DNA of 64,000 nt from Meira nashicola (lineage: Eukaryota; Basidiomycota; Exobasidiomycetes; Exobasidiales; Brachybasidiaceae): NCBI GenBank assembly GCA_001600355.1, contig BCJU01000007.1, positions 1 through 64,000 of the forward strand. Reading direction: 5' to 3'. Below the pieces are notes generated by a model. The model worked only from the letters and a program-made list of their open reading frames with translations, made no database searches and was not told the DNA's origin. The first letter of the stretch is position 1. Every line of letters starts with the position of its first letter. The position numbers and the translations under genes are program-made. Shown one piece after another: positions 14,123 through 26,366 of this stretch.

Positions 14123-17082
14123 ATGAATGTCCCCGAAATGGATACCGTGCATTGGAACGATGCATCTTTCAAAAGCTCTGAAGATGATACAAGCAGTGAG
14201 AGTACGGAACAATCAGAAGATGAATTTACCGAAAGTGATGAAAGGATTGCATTTCGACCTCACAGGCTAGGGTATGATCCTTTGACATACGGATCGGAAT
14301 TATTTCAAGTGAAGGTGTGGAAAGAATTAAAAGCATTCAATCCAGAGTCGGAATGGCGAAGCATGAAGAACCTCGTTAGCAAATCCAACGAAGATGACCA
14401 GCAAACGCACCGAGATCCCATCAACTTTGATTGTGCTCCCCCAAAAAATCCTACCCATGATCTGAAAATTGTCATTGCTAGAATATTTTCCGCATTTGCA
14501 AGGCTTTCGCGAGCATCCTTTGGACAAACTTCCAAGATGGCATTGTTGGAAGAGTCAGGTGTACGTTCTTTACTCCATGAGAATGAGCACCTCCAACACA
14601 CCTTCCTCAGCACGCTTTCGGAACCGGCTCAGAAATTTCTTTTGAAGGTTCTCATGGGTAACCTCCAGCATTGTGCGGAGGCCGAGCTAGGAGATCCTCG
14701 AGAGTTGCCAGTGCAAGATACTGGAGGCACATATATTGGTGTGCTCATGAACCAGAATTGTGATGTATCTGCTGTCTATGTCGGTAGATCCCAATCTTTA
14801 CTACACCGATTCAAAGGCCATTATGCAGAGATTGCGAAAGCTGTATATAGCGATGAACAGAAGCGCCGTCTTGAGAGCTTTTTTCATGAATATGCCGCAT
14901 CCGCATTGGAGAAGGAGGGATCCTTGTTTTTTCTGCCTGCAAACATTCTTACGGTACCATCGCAAGGTAAGTAAATAGGTTGCGTTTTTGCCAGAAGTTT
15001 TGACCACGATTTGCTAATTCTCTCCTCCAAAGAATCGAACCTAATGTGTGCGATTTTCGAAGCATTGCTGTCATGCCTTCTGGGCACTTACCGGAAAGAC
15101 AAATCATACCTGCATTTCCGCGCAGAGATCGGTCTGCCTGCTGTGTCTTATATCGGACTCAACTCTACTCCCTGCATGGAACAGGCGCAACTCTTTTCGC
15201 CACAGGGCGAGCTCCGTCCTAATGCTTCTATTGCACCGATCGCCTGTGCTTTACATAACACATACTTATACTACGGCATTCTGTGTCAAAGTGGACTAAA
15301 TTTGTGAGTTCTCTGAAAGTCTAGCGAGTCTTTTCGAATACTGAAAGCTGAAGCATCTATCCACTCAAGACGTGAACTTGAGAGAATCAAGTGTAAGTAC
15401 AATCGACTCTATGCGCTGTACATCAAAGAAGTTGCACGACTACTACAATCAGGGTAAGCACTTTCCTCTCTTTCAGATCTCGTTGTTGTGGTCCATTCTT
15501 ACATGCCTTCCAACTTCTTCTTCCTGGAAGAGAGTTCCAACTCAGAATCAAGAGAAGCAAGATCAAATTGAAAGCACAGACATTTTTTCCTTGGAAGGCG
15601 AGTAATTTCGGAGGCTTTTTCATACCAAAATATTGTTTGCAAGAGATTTTGAAAGTGAGTATCATACCATTTTTCTTCTCATTGCAACCGAAGTCTGATT
15701 CGCTCAATTCTCATTATCTCTTATCCAGCGCTCTGGAGTCGATAACGAAAGCCGGCAACCGCTACTTTTATCGATCCGTTTGCTTACAGGGGATATCAGT
15801 GAAAAAGTAAGTGTTCCACGTGATTTGAAGGCCATTTCTGTTTCACTGATACACGTCATGTCCTAGACGGATCTATTTCCCAGTATGTCTGAATCATATC
15901 ACACCATATATGGTGGCTTGAAGATAATTCTGAAAGATTTGAACGTGAGTGTATTATTGAAAGTCTTGCAGAAGACACTGGAAAACGAAATGGTAATAGG
16001 CTAACCGTATTTCTTTCGTGGGGTAGATTCATCTCCAATTCTACTCAATCTTTCATCGGACAAAGTGGCTTGTAAAGCTTGGTGATCGTCTCATCAGATA
16101 TCTTCCTGAGAAAGAAATGGCTCGGAGACTGTAAGTTCTGCTTGCTTGAAGATAATCGAAAGCTCTTTACTGATCGAATCCTCTTGACGCCCAGAAATGC
16201 ACTTGCAGAATACAGTCGGACAACTTCCCGATTTCTAGGCAAAGATCCAGATGTAGGAGAGCTCCTCATGGGTAGTATGCCCCTCTCCAGGCAGGGTCGC
16301 GCAATTATAGCTTTTTTAAATAGTGGCGAACGCGTTACTGTGCCTATGGCGGATAATATCAGGACGCTTTTCTCAAAGATGAACGAGGAAAAAGAATTTG
16401 TAAGTGCCTCCCGGAATTCATGATCTTGCTGCTGTCCAAAAGCTTACTCCATCTGCAGTTTTTCGTGAAATTGGTCTTTAACTCCCGTCAACCATTATGG
16501 GAAGGACCAGAATTGTCGCAAGACATGAGAGAATCTCTGAAAGGCGTTGGCTTGATTCTTTTTTCCACCTCCTTGGGTCAATGGGTTCCAATCTTTGCCG
16601 ATTTTCGTCTGGGGAGTGAAATGTCCAAATTCACCAAGCTGGCACACAAAGCTGCGTTGGAAGGAAGAGCACAATCCTCACCAGACGCACTCGCTTCATC
16701 CACTCTCGCAGAGGTCGTGCCAAGCGCTGAGCTTGACGAAGATGATCCGGCTTTCAAAATTCTCTCACGAACGCTACCTGCAAACTCATCAAGGCGCATA
16801 AACATTTATGGTCGTGACAGCCCAAGAATATTCATACCGATAAAAGTGGTGGCAAAATGGTTTCCAAAACTCAACTATCCAAGTGGACAACGCATCTCTG
16901 TAAAAATTGAAGGGAAAACAGCAAAGGCGGCAGAAGAGGTAAGAATTCTTGTCAGACTTGACACTTCTGGTGTCGGTCAAAATGTAGGTATTTGGTATGA
17001 TATCCTGACTTACACTAGAAGTCAAAAACCTTCAAAAGAGATGTGGAATTACATCCAACGAAGGCAGAAAGCTGGCAACTAG
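14123..17082 (+). CDS. GIY-YIG-domain protein, paralogue B (nine exons, ~821 aa)
   Basis: ATG at 14123 (context TCAAAAATGAAT) is followed by an acidic N-terminus (SSEDDTSSESTEQSEDEF). I derive exons 14123-14966, 15033-15303, 15370-15453, 15477-15654, 15729-15806, 15867-15944, 16027-16130, 16195-16399 and 16459-17082. All have GT-AG borders and the total of 822 codons stays in frame to the TAG. A GIY-YIG signature sits at about residues 200-235: GTYIGVL, then YVGRS about 16 residues later, then HRFKGH supplying the usual arginine. An IFEALL glutamate encoded by exon 2 could be the metal ligand. The C-terminal ~400 residues are shared with paralogue A (1-1560) and match no family I know. An acidic stretch (AELDEDD) separates the last two blocks. 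GIY-YIG domains cut or nick DNA in many families, so a nuclease role is plausible. No transposase or reverse-transcriptase motif is visible. Confidence 0.8.
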
Positions 17083-17969
17083 TCTGATTGAATACAAATC
17101 GTCAAGCCGATCCTCTTGTTCCTGTATTTACATTTCGCTTCATTCAGCACGGGACCGCTCCCTTTTCCTTTTCTTCATCAAGGCGGTGTATTTGTTGTCT
17201 CTACATGTCATGCAACTGCATCGTAGTTCTTTTTCTAGACTGATGGAAGCTACTCAATGCACTCTGAAAAAAATCACGAGATTTGCTTGGCCTTTTAGTC
17301 ATGTTTACGATTATCATATATACTTTTTTTAAAAAATGATTTTTGGATATGTAGCTCCAGATACTACATTGCACGCGAGACGAAATAAGATTTCGAAAAA
17401 AAAAGAGAAATAGTGTTTTGAACATTTATTTTGTTGGACTGGCATAGAAGCGCACGCGCCCCCGCACAAGGGCAAATTTACTTTCGGGGTTGGAGGAGAT
17501 AGTTCACGAATTCTTACACTACTAGTTCGGTATCTCTTGTTGCTTACTGATTTACTCGTACCGGTTTTCCGGGATAGTTCTACACACGCATGTAGCTCTG
17601 AGCACACATGAAGGAATAGAGATAGTCAGCTTGAGATGAATCATTGAGGGGGAGCCTCGTTTTACTCTGTAGAAATGAGAAATCTCGAGGTTAAGGCAGA
17701 AAGTTGTTCTCCAACCCCGTAAATGAGGGAAAGGTAGTGTTACCAATATTTTTGTGCGTCTTACTTGCTTCTATATGATGTCTGTAGAGAATAGAGAGGG
17801 TTATACTTCGATTCTTGGCTACAAAGATACGGTGTCTTAGAACACCATTCGAATGGGAAAAAATATACAAGTGCCCGTGGTTCAGCAATCGTGGAAATAA
17901 AAATTACAGTTCATATTTGCCTGGCTATCAACTACAAGCTTATACGCTCCAACTTTTCTCTCGACTCGC
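17083..17969. other. intergenic stretch
   Basis: Nothing recognisable. It separates the GIY-YIG gene from the next + strand gene and is AT-rich, with short random ORFs. Confidence 0.5.
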
Positions 17970-19281
17970 ATGAATGAGCAAATCAAAACTCATAAATACC
18001 AAGAGGGCTATCTTAAAAAAGCACAATATCTTTTGGATTTTGTCGACTGTCAGAAATGGGACGGCACTGCACCTTCCAAAGGGATCGCCCTCCGTGCTCA
18101 AACCCTATTGATGGTTTCTCATCTTCTAGAAACTAGAGGCAAAATAGCAGAATCTCGCGTATATCTTGATCGATGCTTTGCTTTTCTTAGCGAGAGCAGA
18201 CAGTATAATCAATCAGAGTCTCACTGCACAGATTTGATCGACTCTTTCTTTCTCCAAATCAAAGTCAAAAATGCTTGGCTGGCTATCAAGCAGTCCCAAT
18301 GGGATGCTGCTCTGAGGCAAGTACCGGAGATTGCTGAGCACTCTGCTAGCATCGACAGCGAAGAAGACCTTAACTCATTACAGACACAAATTAAGATTTC
18401 TGGAATCAAATTTCTCGTAGACGTATGGCTAGCGCTGCAAGACGAGGTAAAAGCAACCAACGAGTTGCGGCAAGAAGACTGGTCGATCAAGAGTGCGCTG
18501 CTGTGTCGACGCCTCGCTCGATATCTTGATACTCTCATTTCGCGTGTTCGAGGTAATGGTACAATCCCCTCAAACCTTTGCTCTCCACAGGATCTGCCGC
18601 TTTTTAAACTCTTAGGCCTTCCAATTTCGGCATATCTGATCTTGCAATGCTCTCGACTGCAGCTCTTATCGAGAATTAAAGAGTATCAGGATCGTTTGAA
18701 GATAACCGCTTTGCAAGTCAATTCAGCGTACTCAATGTTATGCCTTGTGCCACATATGTGAGTCCTCTGCAACGTAGGTCGATTTTCTCTGAAACTTACC
18801 CGCCTTGACGGTACTTCTTTGCAGGATGACGCTTCAGCGCTCTTCATGGCGTGAAATGTGGAATGCATGTCCAAATGAAATCCATATTGACAAGGCTGTG
18901 GATCTTTTCAATACAGTGTTGCAAGAGATCGACATGTTAGCCGTCTCTGTCAGCGAACTCACTCAGCCTCAAGACATTTTTGCTGTTCGATACATTTCCT
19001 CTCTCTGCTCCATCTTCAGGTCTTCGTATCCTGCCATCTTTTCTTCTTTGAACTACTTGGAATATCTGGGCCCTGCTAGTCTGGAATGTGCAGTAATGCT
19101 CCTTCAATGGCCTGTTACACGCGCGTCAAGTTTGCAATCTCAACAGCTTCATTTCCCGTTTAATTCAATATCTGCAAACCAGAGAAGACAAATTTGCAAC
19201 GATGTTGAAGAGCTTGTGGATACGGATGATTCAACAACCCTTCAGGAAGCCAATCATTCAGAAAACTTTGTTGGTCTATAA
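17970..19281 (+). CDS. helical (TPR-like) protein of unknown function, two exons
   Basis: The ATG at 17970 opens exon 17970-18757. A GTGAGT donor at 18758 and a TTTGCAG acceptor ending at 18824 join it in frame to exon 18825-19281, giving about 414 aa. The product is predominantly helical, with paired-helix character (YLKKAQYLLDFV, ALRAQTLLMVSHLLE, AESRVYLDRCFAFL) reminiscent of tetratricopeptide repeats. I see no signal peptide, membrane segment or catalytic motif. The layout recalls cohesin-loader Mau2/Scc4-type TPR proteins, but that is a weak impression, and additional 5' exons are possible. The intact two-exon frame argues that the gene is real. Confidence 0.6.
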
Positions 19282-21842
19282 GTTTATGTCATCCACAGAT
19301 CAGAAGAGTCAATTACAGGAACGAGCTTCTATTTAGTATCAACAGGGTGCAAGCGCAGCATTTTTGCGGGATGTTTGTGCGGTACATGCGTTTTCTACTG
19401 TCAGACACGATCGTGAGCGAGCCTCTATTCGGCAAATAACCCCACCACAAGCCCTCCCTCAGGCCATATGATAAGATAAGCTATCAGCGCGGGCATCAAA
19501 CCACAGAGTTAATCAACCTTTTCACAACAAACGCATGCACGCATTTCTCTTAATTATTCCATTCCGCAAACTTTTAAATGTAGTCGATCGGATACGACAG
19601 CCTATAAGAAGTCGAGGTGGGCCGCTGATAAGAAAATCTCATAACTTGAGATGAGCGGCGCTATGGATAGTCGTTGGCATCCAACATCTTCTCAATCCCG
19701 GAACGGCTAAAAAATAAAAGAAAAAACCAAGGCAGCCAAATACACCCGGACGTATTTTTCGCACTTCCCTTCAAATTTGCAGTGTTCTATTGCCTGAAGC
19801 TCTATGATTGACACAATGCCTAAGGCTGCGGTTCCCTTAAATAATCACAAAGCAGTCCGGATGTGACCGCGGTTGGAGCTGAAGTGCCCGGATCGTACAA
19901 ATAAAAGATACCATTAGATGGCGCTCCTAGTTCTACTACTTAATTGCAGGATGGGATGCGTGAACAAATTGTACTTGGGGAATGATGTGTGCCAGTATGT
20001 CAAGTAGCTACATGTGTAAAGAAGCAGTCCTTTTTTTTCTATTATTTTTCGTCCATTCTCAGAAAATGAATATGAAATTGGAGCGTCTTTCGAAAACATA
20101 GCGAATTTTTCATGTTTCCATTATAAAACTCCATTGTTGCTGGATCAATACCGATTGTCGAATCAATGAGATCATGTGAAACTACTTTTACAAGAGCAGC
20201 AAGGGAAGAAACTTGAGCCATGTAGGTGTGATTCGCTAATATCGTGTATATCTCTCAGACGGAGCCATCAATTTTTTTCATTTGTTCTTGATGGGNTTCG
20301 AAGCAAAATTTGAGATGGTGATGAATGAAAAGAAATGCAACGATCGAACACAATTTCGTTTTTTTTTTCTTGGGTTTTTATATCGCTTGATTACATTTTC
20401 TTCGCATTGAGCGGAATAAGTTAGACGCACGCTTAAATCTTTGGTCTATTCTTTGACCCTATAAATAAGAACGAATCAAATGGCGATTACTGTGAAGAAA
20501 AGAGGAATTCGTAAACATAGAGTTCATGTCAGTGGTGATAATACGGTCTTTTTGAGAATATCAAGCAACCTACTTTGTAAAATGCTTGCAAGCCAATANC
20601 GAGCCAGGCCTCCACTTTCTGTACTTNATCGGAGGTTTTACACCTCTTTTTATTTTTCTACCAGCATTCAGAGCAAAGAAGAACACACCTATAAAATCAG
20701 AGGAGGATCAGACTTCTTACTTACGCAAANNTTTTCAAAAACGCTTTCTCAATTGCTTATACCGGTGAATAAAATTCGCGAATTTTATCTGGTGCAGTGG
20801 CGCAGAGATCGATATGAAACTGTAACGGCGATAAAGGCGGAATGAAAATCCCCTTAGGAAAATTGATGTTTCTATACAGAAATTCACTACTCAAGCAGCC
20901 TAAACGAAATTTGTACTTCCTTGGGATATAGAGGTAAAGTGGAAACACCGTGTGTTCCCATTGATCGATCCATTTACATCGTAATCTATCAAATACAGGG
21001 CTTTGACTGCGCTTCGTCAGTGTGATTCAAGAGGTACACGAACATCGATCGGATCCTGTAAAATCACAGTCATTGCAGTATACGCGCTAAATTAGTCTAT
21101 TGTTTTCTCGGATCCCCTTTGTGGCGCGAGGTCTTTGGTTATGAGGAATACTGCGAGCTAGCTCATGAATGTCGGTTGATCCTTTTTTCTTATGAGACAA
21201 TATTGCTGCATGATCGATATCAAACTTTGTGGGCCGCTCTGGGAGCGTGACCAAATCTTANCTGCTTTATCCGAACGAATGGATCAAACTGAAATTTTGA
21301 GTGCCCCTTCTCAAACGCCGCATTCTTATCGAATGCATTTCCGCCCAGGTTCTCTGATCTCCGATCAATTCGACGATCATAGTCGGCAAAATCTGACATA
21401 CNAAAACATCCAGCTGTTCATCATGCTATACTTTTAGTGATGCAAAAAGGAAANAGTAAAAGGGGCAAAAATGTGCTATGTTGTTGAACACCGCTTCTAA
21501 GGTTAGNGCTGAGGCATATCGCTTGGTGTATGTATTATTAGATTGGTGTTCGATTGACTAAACATTTAAACAAGTAGAGTAAAGGTATCTTGTTCGCGTA
21601 ATTCTCTGAATCTTACTCCTACCCTCATCTGCGCAGCCGATCTTCATTCATGATCTCGCAAGTAATCCTTCCGGAGGAAATGTCATACCGAAGTTGCCAC
21701 ACACCTGTTTAATTGCAAATCCACCTTTTACCAAGAAGAGACTAAGGGTTGCAATGATGACCCGGAGCGTGTTAATTATACCAGCAGCAACAGTACAAAC
21801 TAGCTCGATAAAAAATTTCCGAAAGCCACGGAGTAACCGCGC
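19282..21842. other. gene-free stretch with ambiguous bases
   Basis: No recognisable gene. Scattered ambiguous bases occur between 20296 and 21507. A perfect palindrome is listed separately at 20769-20788. Confidence 0.5.
20769..20788. repeat. perfect 20-bp palindrome
   Basis: ATAAAATTCG is followed directly by its exact reverse complement CGAATTTTAT. It has no spacer and lies in gene-free sequence. It could be a cruciform or a dimeric protein-binding site; there is no direct evidence for either. Confidence 0.7.
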
Positions 21843-22271
21843 TTCGGCCTCACGGCTTAGATTTTGATCCTTTGACATATGGATCTTAAGAGAAGATGTA
21901 AAAGAATTGCTTGCAATAATGCTACGACCGTAACGGCAGAATACTAGGATTTTAGTAATGAAATCAATGAATGTGATAAGCACATGCGTGTGATCCTCGA
22001 CAACTTTGAATGCACTTGCCCCAAAGCCCCTATCTACGATCTCAAAATCTTTATTGATAAACTATTCTTTGCCTTTGAAGACTTTCGCGATCATTCGTTG
22101 GAAAAAATTCTGTATGTCGTCAGCGCGTTATATCATCTGCGAAACAAATTCAATTTCTTTGTGGCTTTTAGATGTGCCTGCAATCGCATCGCGCTAAAAT
22201 TGTGTCGTATGTCCTCAAGAATGAATGTGACGATGACTAAAACGCAAATCACATTCATTAGGTGCAAGTAA
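21843..22271 (+). pseudogene. degenerate third copy of the GIY-YIG-family gene (5' exon fragment)
   Basis: The nucleotides at 21843-21887 match 14249-14293 of the GIY-YIG gene closely: both read TGATCCTTTGACATA followed by (T/C)GGATC, preceded by a CCTCACGGCTTAG/CCTCACAGGCTAG block. A stop follows at once (LTYGS then TAA). The segment from about 22000 then encodes FECTCPKAP.YDLKIFIDKLFFAF, matching FDCAPPKNPTHDLKIVIARIFSAF of the intact copy. The roughly 100 codons between the two blocks are replaced by unrelated or decayed sequence, and downstream exons cannot be found. The similarity is seen directly; calling it a dead copy is a safe inference. Confidence 0.75.
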
Positions 22272-23337
22272 GAACTACACACGGACGACATTGCAGAGTC
22301 AAGGAGCAAAAAGGAAGCGAACAGATTACTCTGTCACGTATACCCAACCGTCAGGTAATGAATATGCTCAATAGAGTGTGATCTCGTATACGGCAGGGGT
22401 ATGGACGATCGCGAAGAAACACATTAATTTGTACCTGCAGACACCGTGTCTTTGTATATCAAAGTGATCACCGTTCTTTAGCCTCTGCTAGACCACCCTT
22501 GCCCAACTAGCTTTCAGGCATTGTTTCTTTTGCGCGCATGCTTACTGAATCGAAGGACGATTCTAGAATTGGCACTTGATATACTTTTCGAAATCTAAGA
22601 GAAAAGAAAGTCGTACTATTCCTTCGTTACTCATTTTTCATATCGCGTCACGTATCCTTTTGCACCAATAAATCCCTCATAAGGCTCGTCCCTTAGTAAG
22701 TAGGTGTGTGGTCCTGTCCAATAAGGAGAGAAGGCGAAGGCTGGAAACAAGGTATATATCTATAAGCTGTTTGATCTGGGGACATTGAAATCCATTAAAT
22801 ATGTACCTTGAACGATCACATCATCCCAACTAGCACTCAATTTTTGCACTTTGAATGATTCTTCTTGAAAATTCAAGACCGATCACGAATATTGAAATGT
22901 TCTGTACTTTTTCTCTCTTGCTTTTCTAGATCGGAGAACTCATTAGAATTGGTACCGAGGCCTCCTTCTTCTTTGTTGGTCACGGGTTAAATTATAGGAT
23001 AATGTAACACATAGGTGGTTCTTGCAAACGATGTAATCTGGCAAATCAAAGATGTGTTGGCGTCTATAAATGATAAATAGATCCTAATCAGCATTTTAGA
23101 GTGCATCGATACTCTCAGAATACCAAAAAAGCAACTGGTGCAACAGTGACAAAAAGATTGCGAGAGAAATGATATCCGAAAGGAGGAGATTCGGCAAATC
23201 TGACGAGACCGAGATACTCAGCCGCTTGCACTAAAAGATCCAGAAACGAAAGCAGTCAGCATCGCTTCTGAATTCTCAAAGATCTTTTATTCAGTTAGAA
23301 AAGACCCCACCTACCTATGTATCCGACTGGTAGGGTT
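22272..23337. other. gene-free stretch
   Basis: No supported coding sequence or family motif; AT-rich. Confidence 0.5.
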
Positions 23338-23352
23338 AGGGTTAGTGTTACC
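23338..23352 (+). repeat. short telomere-like repeat (TAGGGTTAGGGTTAG)
   Basis: Two and a half units of the TTAGGG repeat used at most fungal chromosome ends, in the interior of the contig. It lies just upstream of a stretch of different composition. It is too short to be a functional telomere. Confidence 0.6.
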
Positions 23353-23360
23353 TAATTATT

Positions 23361-23781
23361 ATTCAGGTAAAATTTCGCCGTTGGTCGTTTTAATCAACCT
23401 TCTGGTCGTTATTATTTTGTTGGAGTATTTCATGGTGATTCACAAACATTTGGATTGCAACCTGGTATATTACCAAACGATAAATCATTCACTTTAGATA
23501 TCGTTAGCGATTCCAATGATGATGATAATGATTTGTTATCCATACAATTGTTGCTGATGCCACTAGTACTTCAACTGTCAACTTTCACGTCAAGAGAAAA
23601 GGTGGATTTCAGCAATTGCTTGCGAGACTGCAGGATCAGATGGTGTATACCTGGCGGCTGCTATCTAATTCAAACTCAACTGCTTTTACGTAGATTATCT
23701 GGTCTTAGCACACGATTAACTCAAACAGCTTTTGTGAACGTTAGAGTACAGGCCTTCAAAATTGAGCGGAAAATTAGGTGA
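23361..23781 (+). CDS. AT-rich orphan reading frame next to the telomere-like repeat
   Basis: A frame open from about 23377 to 23781 encodes GRYYFVGVFHGDSQTFG and an aspartate/asparagine run (SDSNDDDND). It has no ATG near its start. From about 23555 a second frame looks more protein-like (TSTSTVNFHVKRKGGFQQLL), which suggests a one-base frameshift in an older gene. Codon choice is AT-richer than in neighbouring genes. I recognise no family. It may be a remnant of transferred or subtelomeric DNA. Confidence 0.3.
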
Positions 23782-24203
23782 CGTCTAAATGTGTATAGTT
23801 TGAGCACCCAAACGCTTGATGAGAAAGGTGAATTCAGGAAATCTTTTCAAAACCAGCATGACAGGGTTAGTACACATGTTAAAAAAAAGCATAAATTCTC
23901 TCGAGTACACTCACATGAGTTCTGAATCTTTCTCACTCTTTGCTGATTGAAAAGACTTATCGCTTCCTTCGTCTTCAATGCCTGATAAAAGCTTTGTGTG
24001 ACTTGAAATATAGACGTACAGATCAGCGGTGTGCTCACTTGTGACCTTCGACATACTCACCTATTATGATCGTTCATCAAGGCTTCTAACATCCATGAAA
24101 ATGCCAAAGGCGTACTTGCCTCGCGTCGTGAAATAGGCTTTTCGATGAAGGAGAATAGGTAGAATGTAAGCATAAAGACTGAAAACAGAAATCTGATACT
24201 CAC

Positions 24204-24905
24204 GTCTATTTGCAGAAATAGTGCCAGCACCTGAGACACATCATCGCTCAAAGGCTCTGAAAGCATAGCGGCAATCGACTTCTCAAGTGATATGCCCTTA
24301 GACCATTGAAAAGTACTGTAGAATTGTAAAAGTAAAAGGTGAGATTCCCCCATGTATTTAAAGTTTTTCCAAAAAGGCTTACCGCCACGTCCAGATCTCG
24401 TAAAGTAAAATACCAAGTGACCATAAGTCTGTTTTTTTTCCATACTTGAGACCACGAATCATCTCCTGGAATTTTTAGAAGAAAAAGTTAATAAGATGGG
24501 CAAACATAGAGAGGTTACGAAAGATACGCACAGGCGACATATAATCTTTTGTCTTGAAATCACATCGGAGAGGGGAAAAGAACAATTGTCAGTGAACATA
24601 AATGATTGATCCTGAATATCGTACGAGACTCACTCCAGCTATTCCCCATCTGCCAACACTATCACGGGGCTTTGAGATAGCAAGTCCAAAGTGCGCAAGT
24701 TTGATCTGCATTCCCTGCGTGAGAAGAACTGGAGGAAGAAAAAATGGTCAATGAGGTTGCGTACCATACGCAGGAAGATTTTCTCTTACCATTCTCTAAT
24801 TTGATGTCCCGATGAATCACAGCGTCATTTGCTAAAGCACCTTCATGAAGATAGTGAACAGCCGAACAAAGCTGGGCGCAAATACTGTTCCTGGTAGTAG
24901 GATCG
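24204..24905 (-). CDS. protein-kinase-like catalytic domain with HFG instead of DFG (partial gene model)
   Basis: On the minus strand I derive exons 24905-24790, 24728-24634, 24552-24532, 24465-24383 and 24315-24204, which splice in one frame. They encode, in order, YLHEG, the catalytic loop HRDIKLENVLL, the magnesium-loop position as IKLAHFGLA, an activation-segment end TKDYMSPE (normally APE), LKYGKKTDLWSLGILLYEIWT (subdomain IX) and SIAAMLSEPLSDDVSQVL. This is the C-lobe of a Ser/Thr kinase. The Asp of DFG, which binds magnesium in active kinases, is replaced by His, while HRD is intact. N-lobe exons should lie upstream, perhaps within 25140-25560 where an ORF ends at a GTATGT donor, but I could not join them. 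The 3' end below 24204 is also unresolved. It may be a pseudokinase or a decaying gene. Confidence 0.65.
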
Positions 24906-26171
24906 CTTAATAAAGAGCAAAAAGACTTAATTCAATTGCTTCAGTTTTTTTTTGATCATTACATCACTCACATGTTTTGTTTGCAAAAGAGAGAATCACA
25001 TAAAGTGCCTTGCTCGCATAATTCTAATTCCAATTGTAAAAAATTATTCTGGATTGCAAAACTCTTTAATGCGACAATATTCACATGTTTAGTTCAAAGT
25101 TTAAAACTTTTTTTTGTACTTCAAATGAAGTACGTGGATTATTGACCGGCATGCTTCTACGAAGAAAACGACAGCAATGGCGACATGAAATCGCTTGTTA
25201 AACAAGCGCTAGCAGAGCATACAATTCTCCCAAAACGGTTTTCAATTGGGGAACCAAAATGGGGAACATACCAATGTTTTGCACGGACTATTTTGGTCAA
25301 TCGCCTAACAATAGGTGCAACAGCAGGAACAATTTTAGATGCAGTATAACCGTTTTCCATAATGACTACCTTCTTCTGTTGCAGGTCAACGTCTTTTTCT
25401 CAACGTGCACTGTGGAATAAGCGGCCTCGAAAAGATTCAGCGTCGGTAACATCACACTCCATAGGGACATTGAGAGCACCTACGCAGGAGAATAATAATC
25501 GAGCTGTACATGTACGTTCTCTCTATGTGTTCAAATCACGAACGCGAACGGTCCAATGTGCATGAAGATCATCAAACGTAGCTGACAGAACTTCGTGGTG
25601 AAAGTGCGCTTTGGTTGGTAGGGCCGCAGAGTTGAGAAAAGTCCTTTTTTACAGGGGAAGGCGAATTTGGGAGGGCATGTATAAGACTAGTAGCCGACAG
25701 GAATTTTTGGCTGATTTTTGTTCTAAGATCCGATCAGGTAATCTGAGAAGCGTGTAGTCACAATGTTTCCGTGCATGTCCTTTTTTAGCCTTTTCTCGGT
25801 TTCTCTCGAAAGGATACTACTCTGCAATTTGGCACGATGAGCATCTATTCTTAAGATGGATTGTGAGCGATGAAGTGTCCTCCCACAGACTCACCAAGTA
25901 TGGGCAACGGCATCTGTAGCTGCCATTTCGTTGGCGTTGATCCGAGTAAAGTCTTTCAAACATCCGTGGGCATGCTCAGCTTGACCGCAGTGGATGGAGA
26001 AGAGCAATACCACGGTACAAGCATTAGCGCAGCGTCCAATGAATAGGAAAAAGGAAACCCTTGTGTGCGTGAATTCGATGGATGAATTGCCCGTCTAGCA
26101 TCGGAAACGGTTCTATAAGACGTACCTTTGGACAAGTTCTATACGCTTTCAAGAAGCAACACACCACATTC

Positions 26172-26266
26172 AGTGTTCTACGCTTTGACGGCTAATTGTA
26201 TCTGAATAAGGTGGAAGAAGCCAAGATAATTGTAAAGTCACATGCCAAAGGAAAATCCGCGCAGAT
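26172..26266. repeat. 95-bp direct repeat, left copy flanking the assembly gap
   Basis: Identical to 26367-26461 on the other side of the N run. The two contig ends carry the same terminal 95 bases, so this is probably an unmerged overlap and not a biological repeat. Confidence 0.85.
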
Positions 26267-26366
26267 NNNNNNNNNNNNNNNNNNNNNNNNNNNNNNNNNN
26301 NNNNNNNNNNNNNNNNNNNNNNNNNNNNNNNNNNNNNNNNNNNNNNNNNNNNNNNNNNNNNNNNNN
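26267..26366. other. assembly gap of 100 N
   Basis: Exactly 100 N, a conventional placeholder length. It is flanked by identical 95-bp sequences. Confidence 0.97.

Noticed and set aside
14123..17082. Mobile element (Penelope-like or homing intron) carrying the GIY-YIG domain
   Set aside because: No reverse transcriptase motifs, terminal repeats or target duplications are visible. The gene has many ordinary introns.
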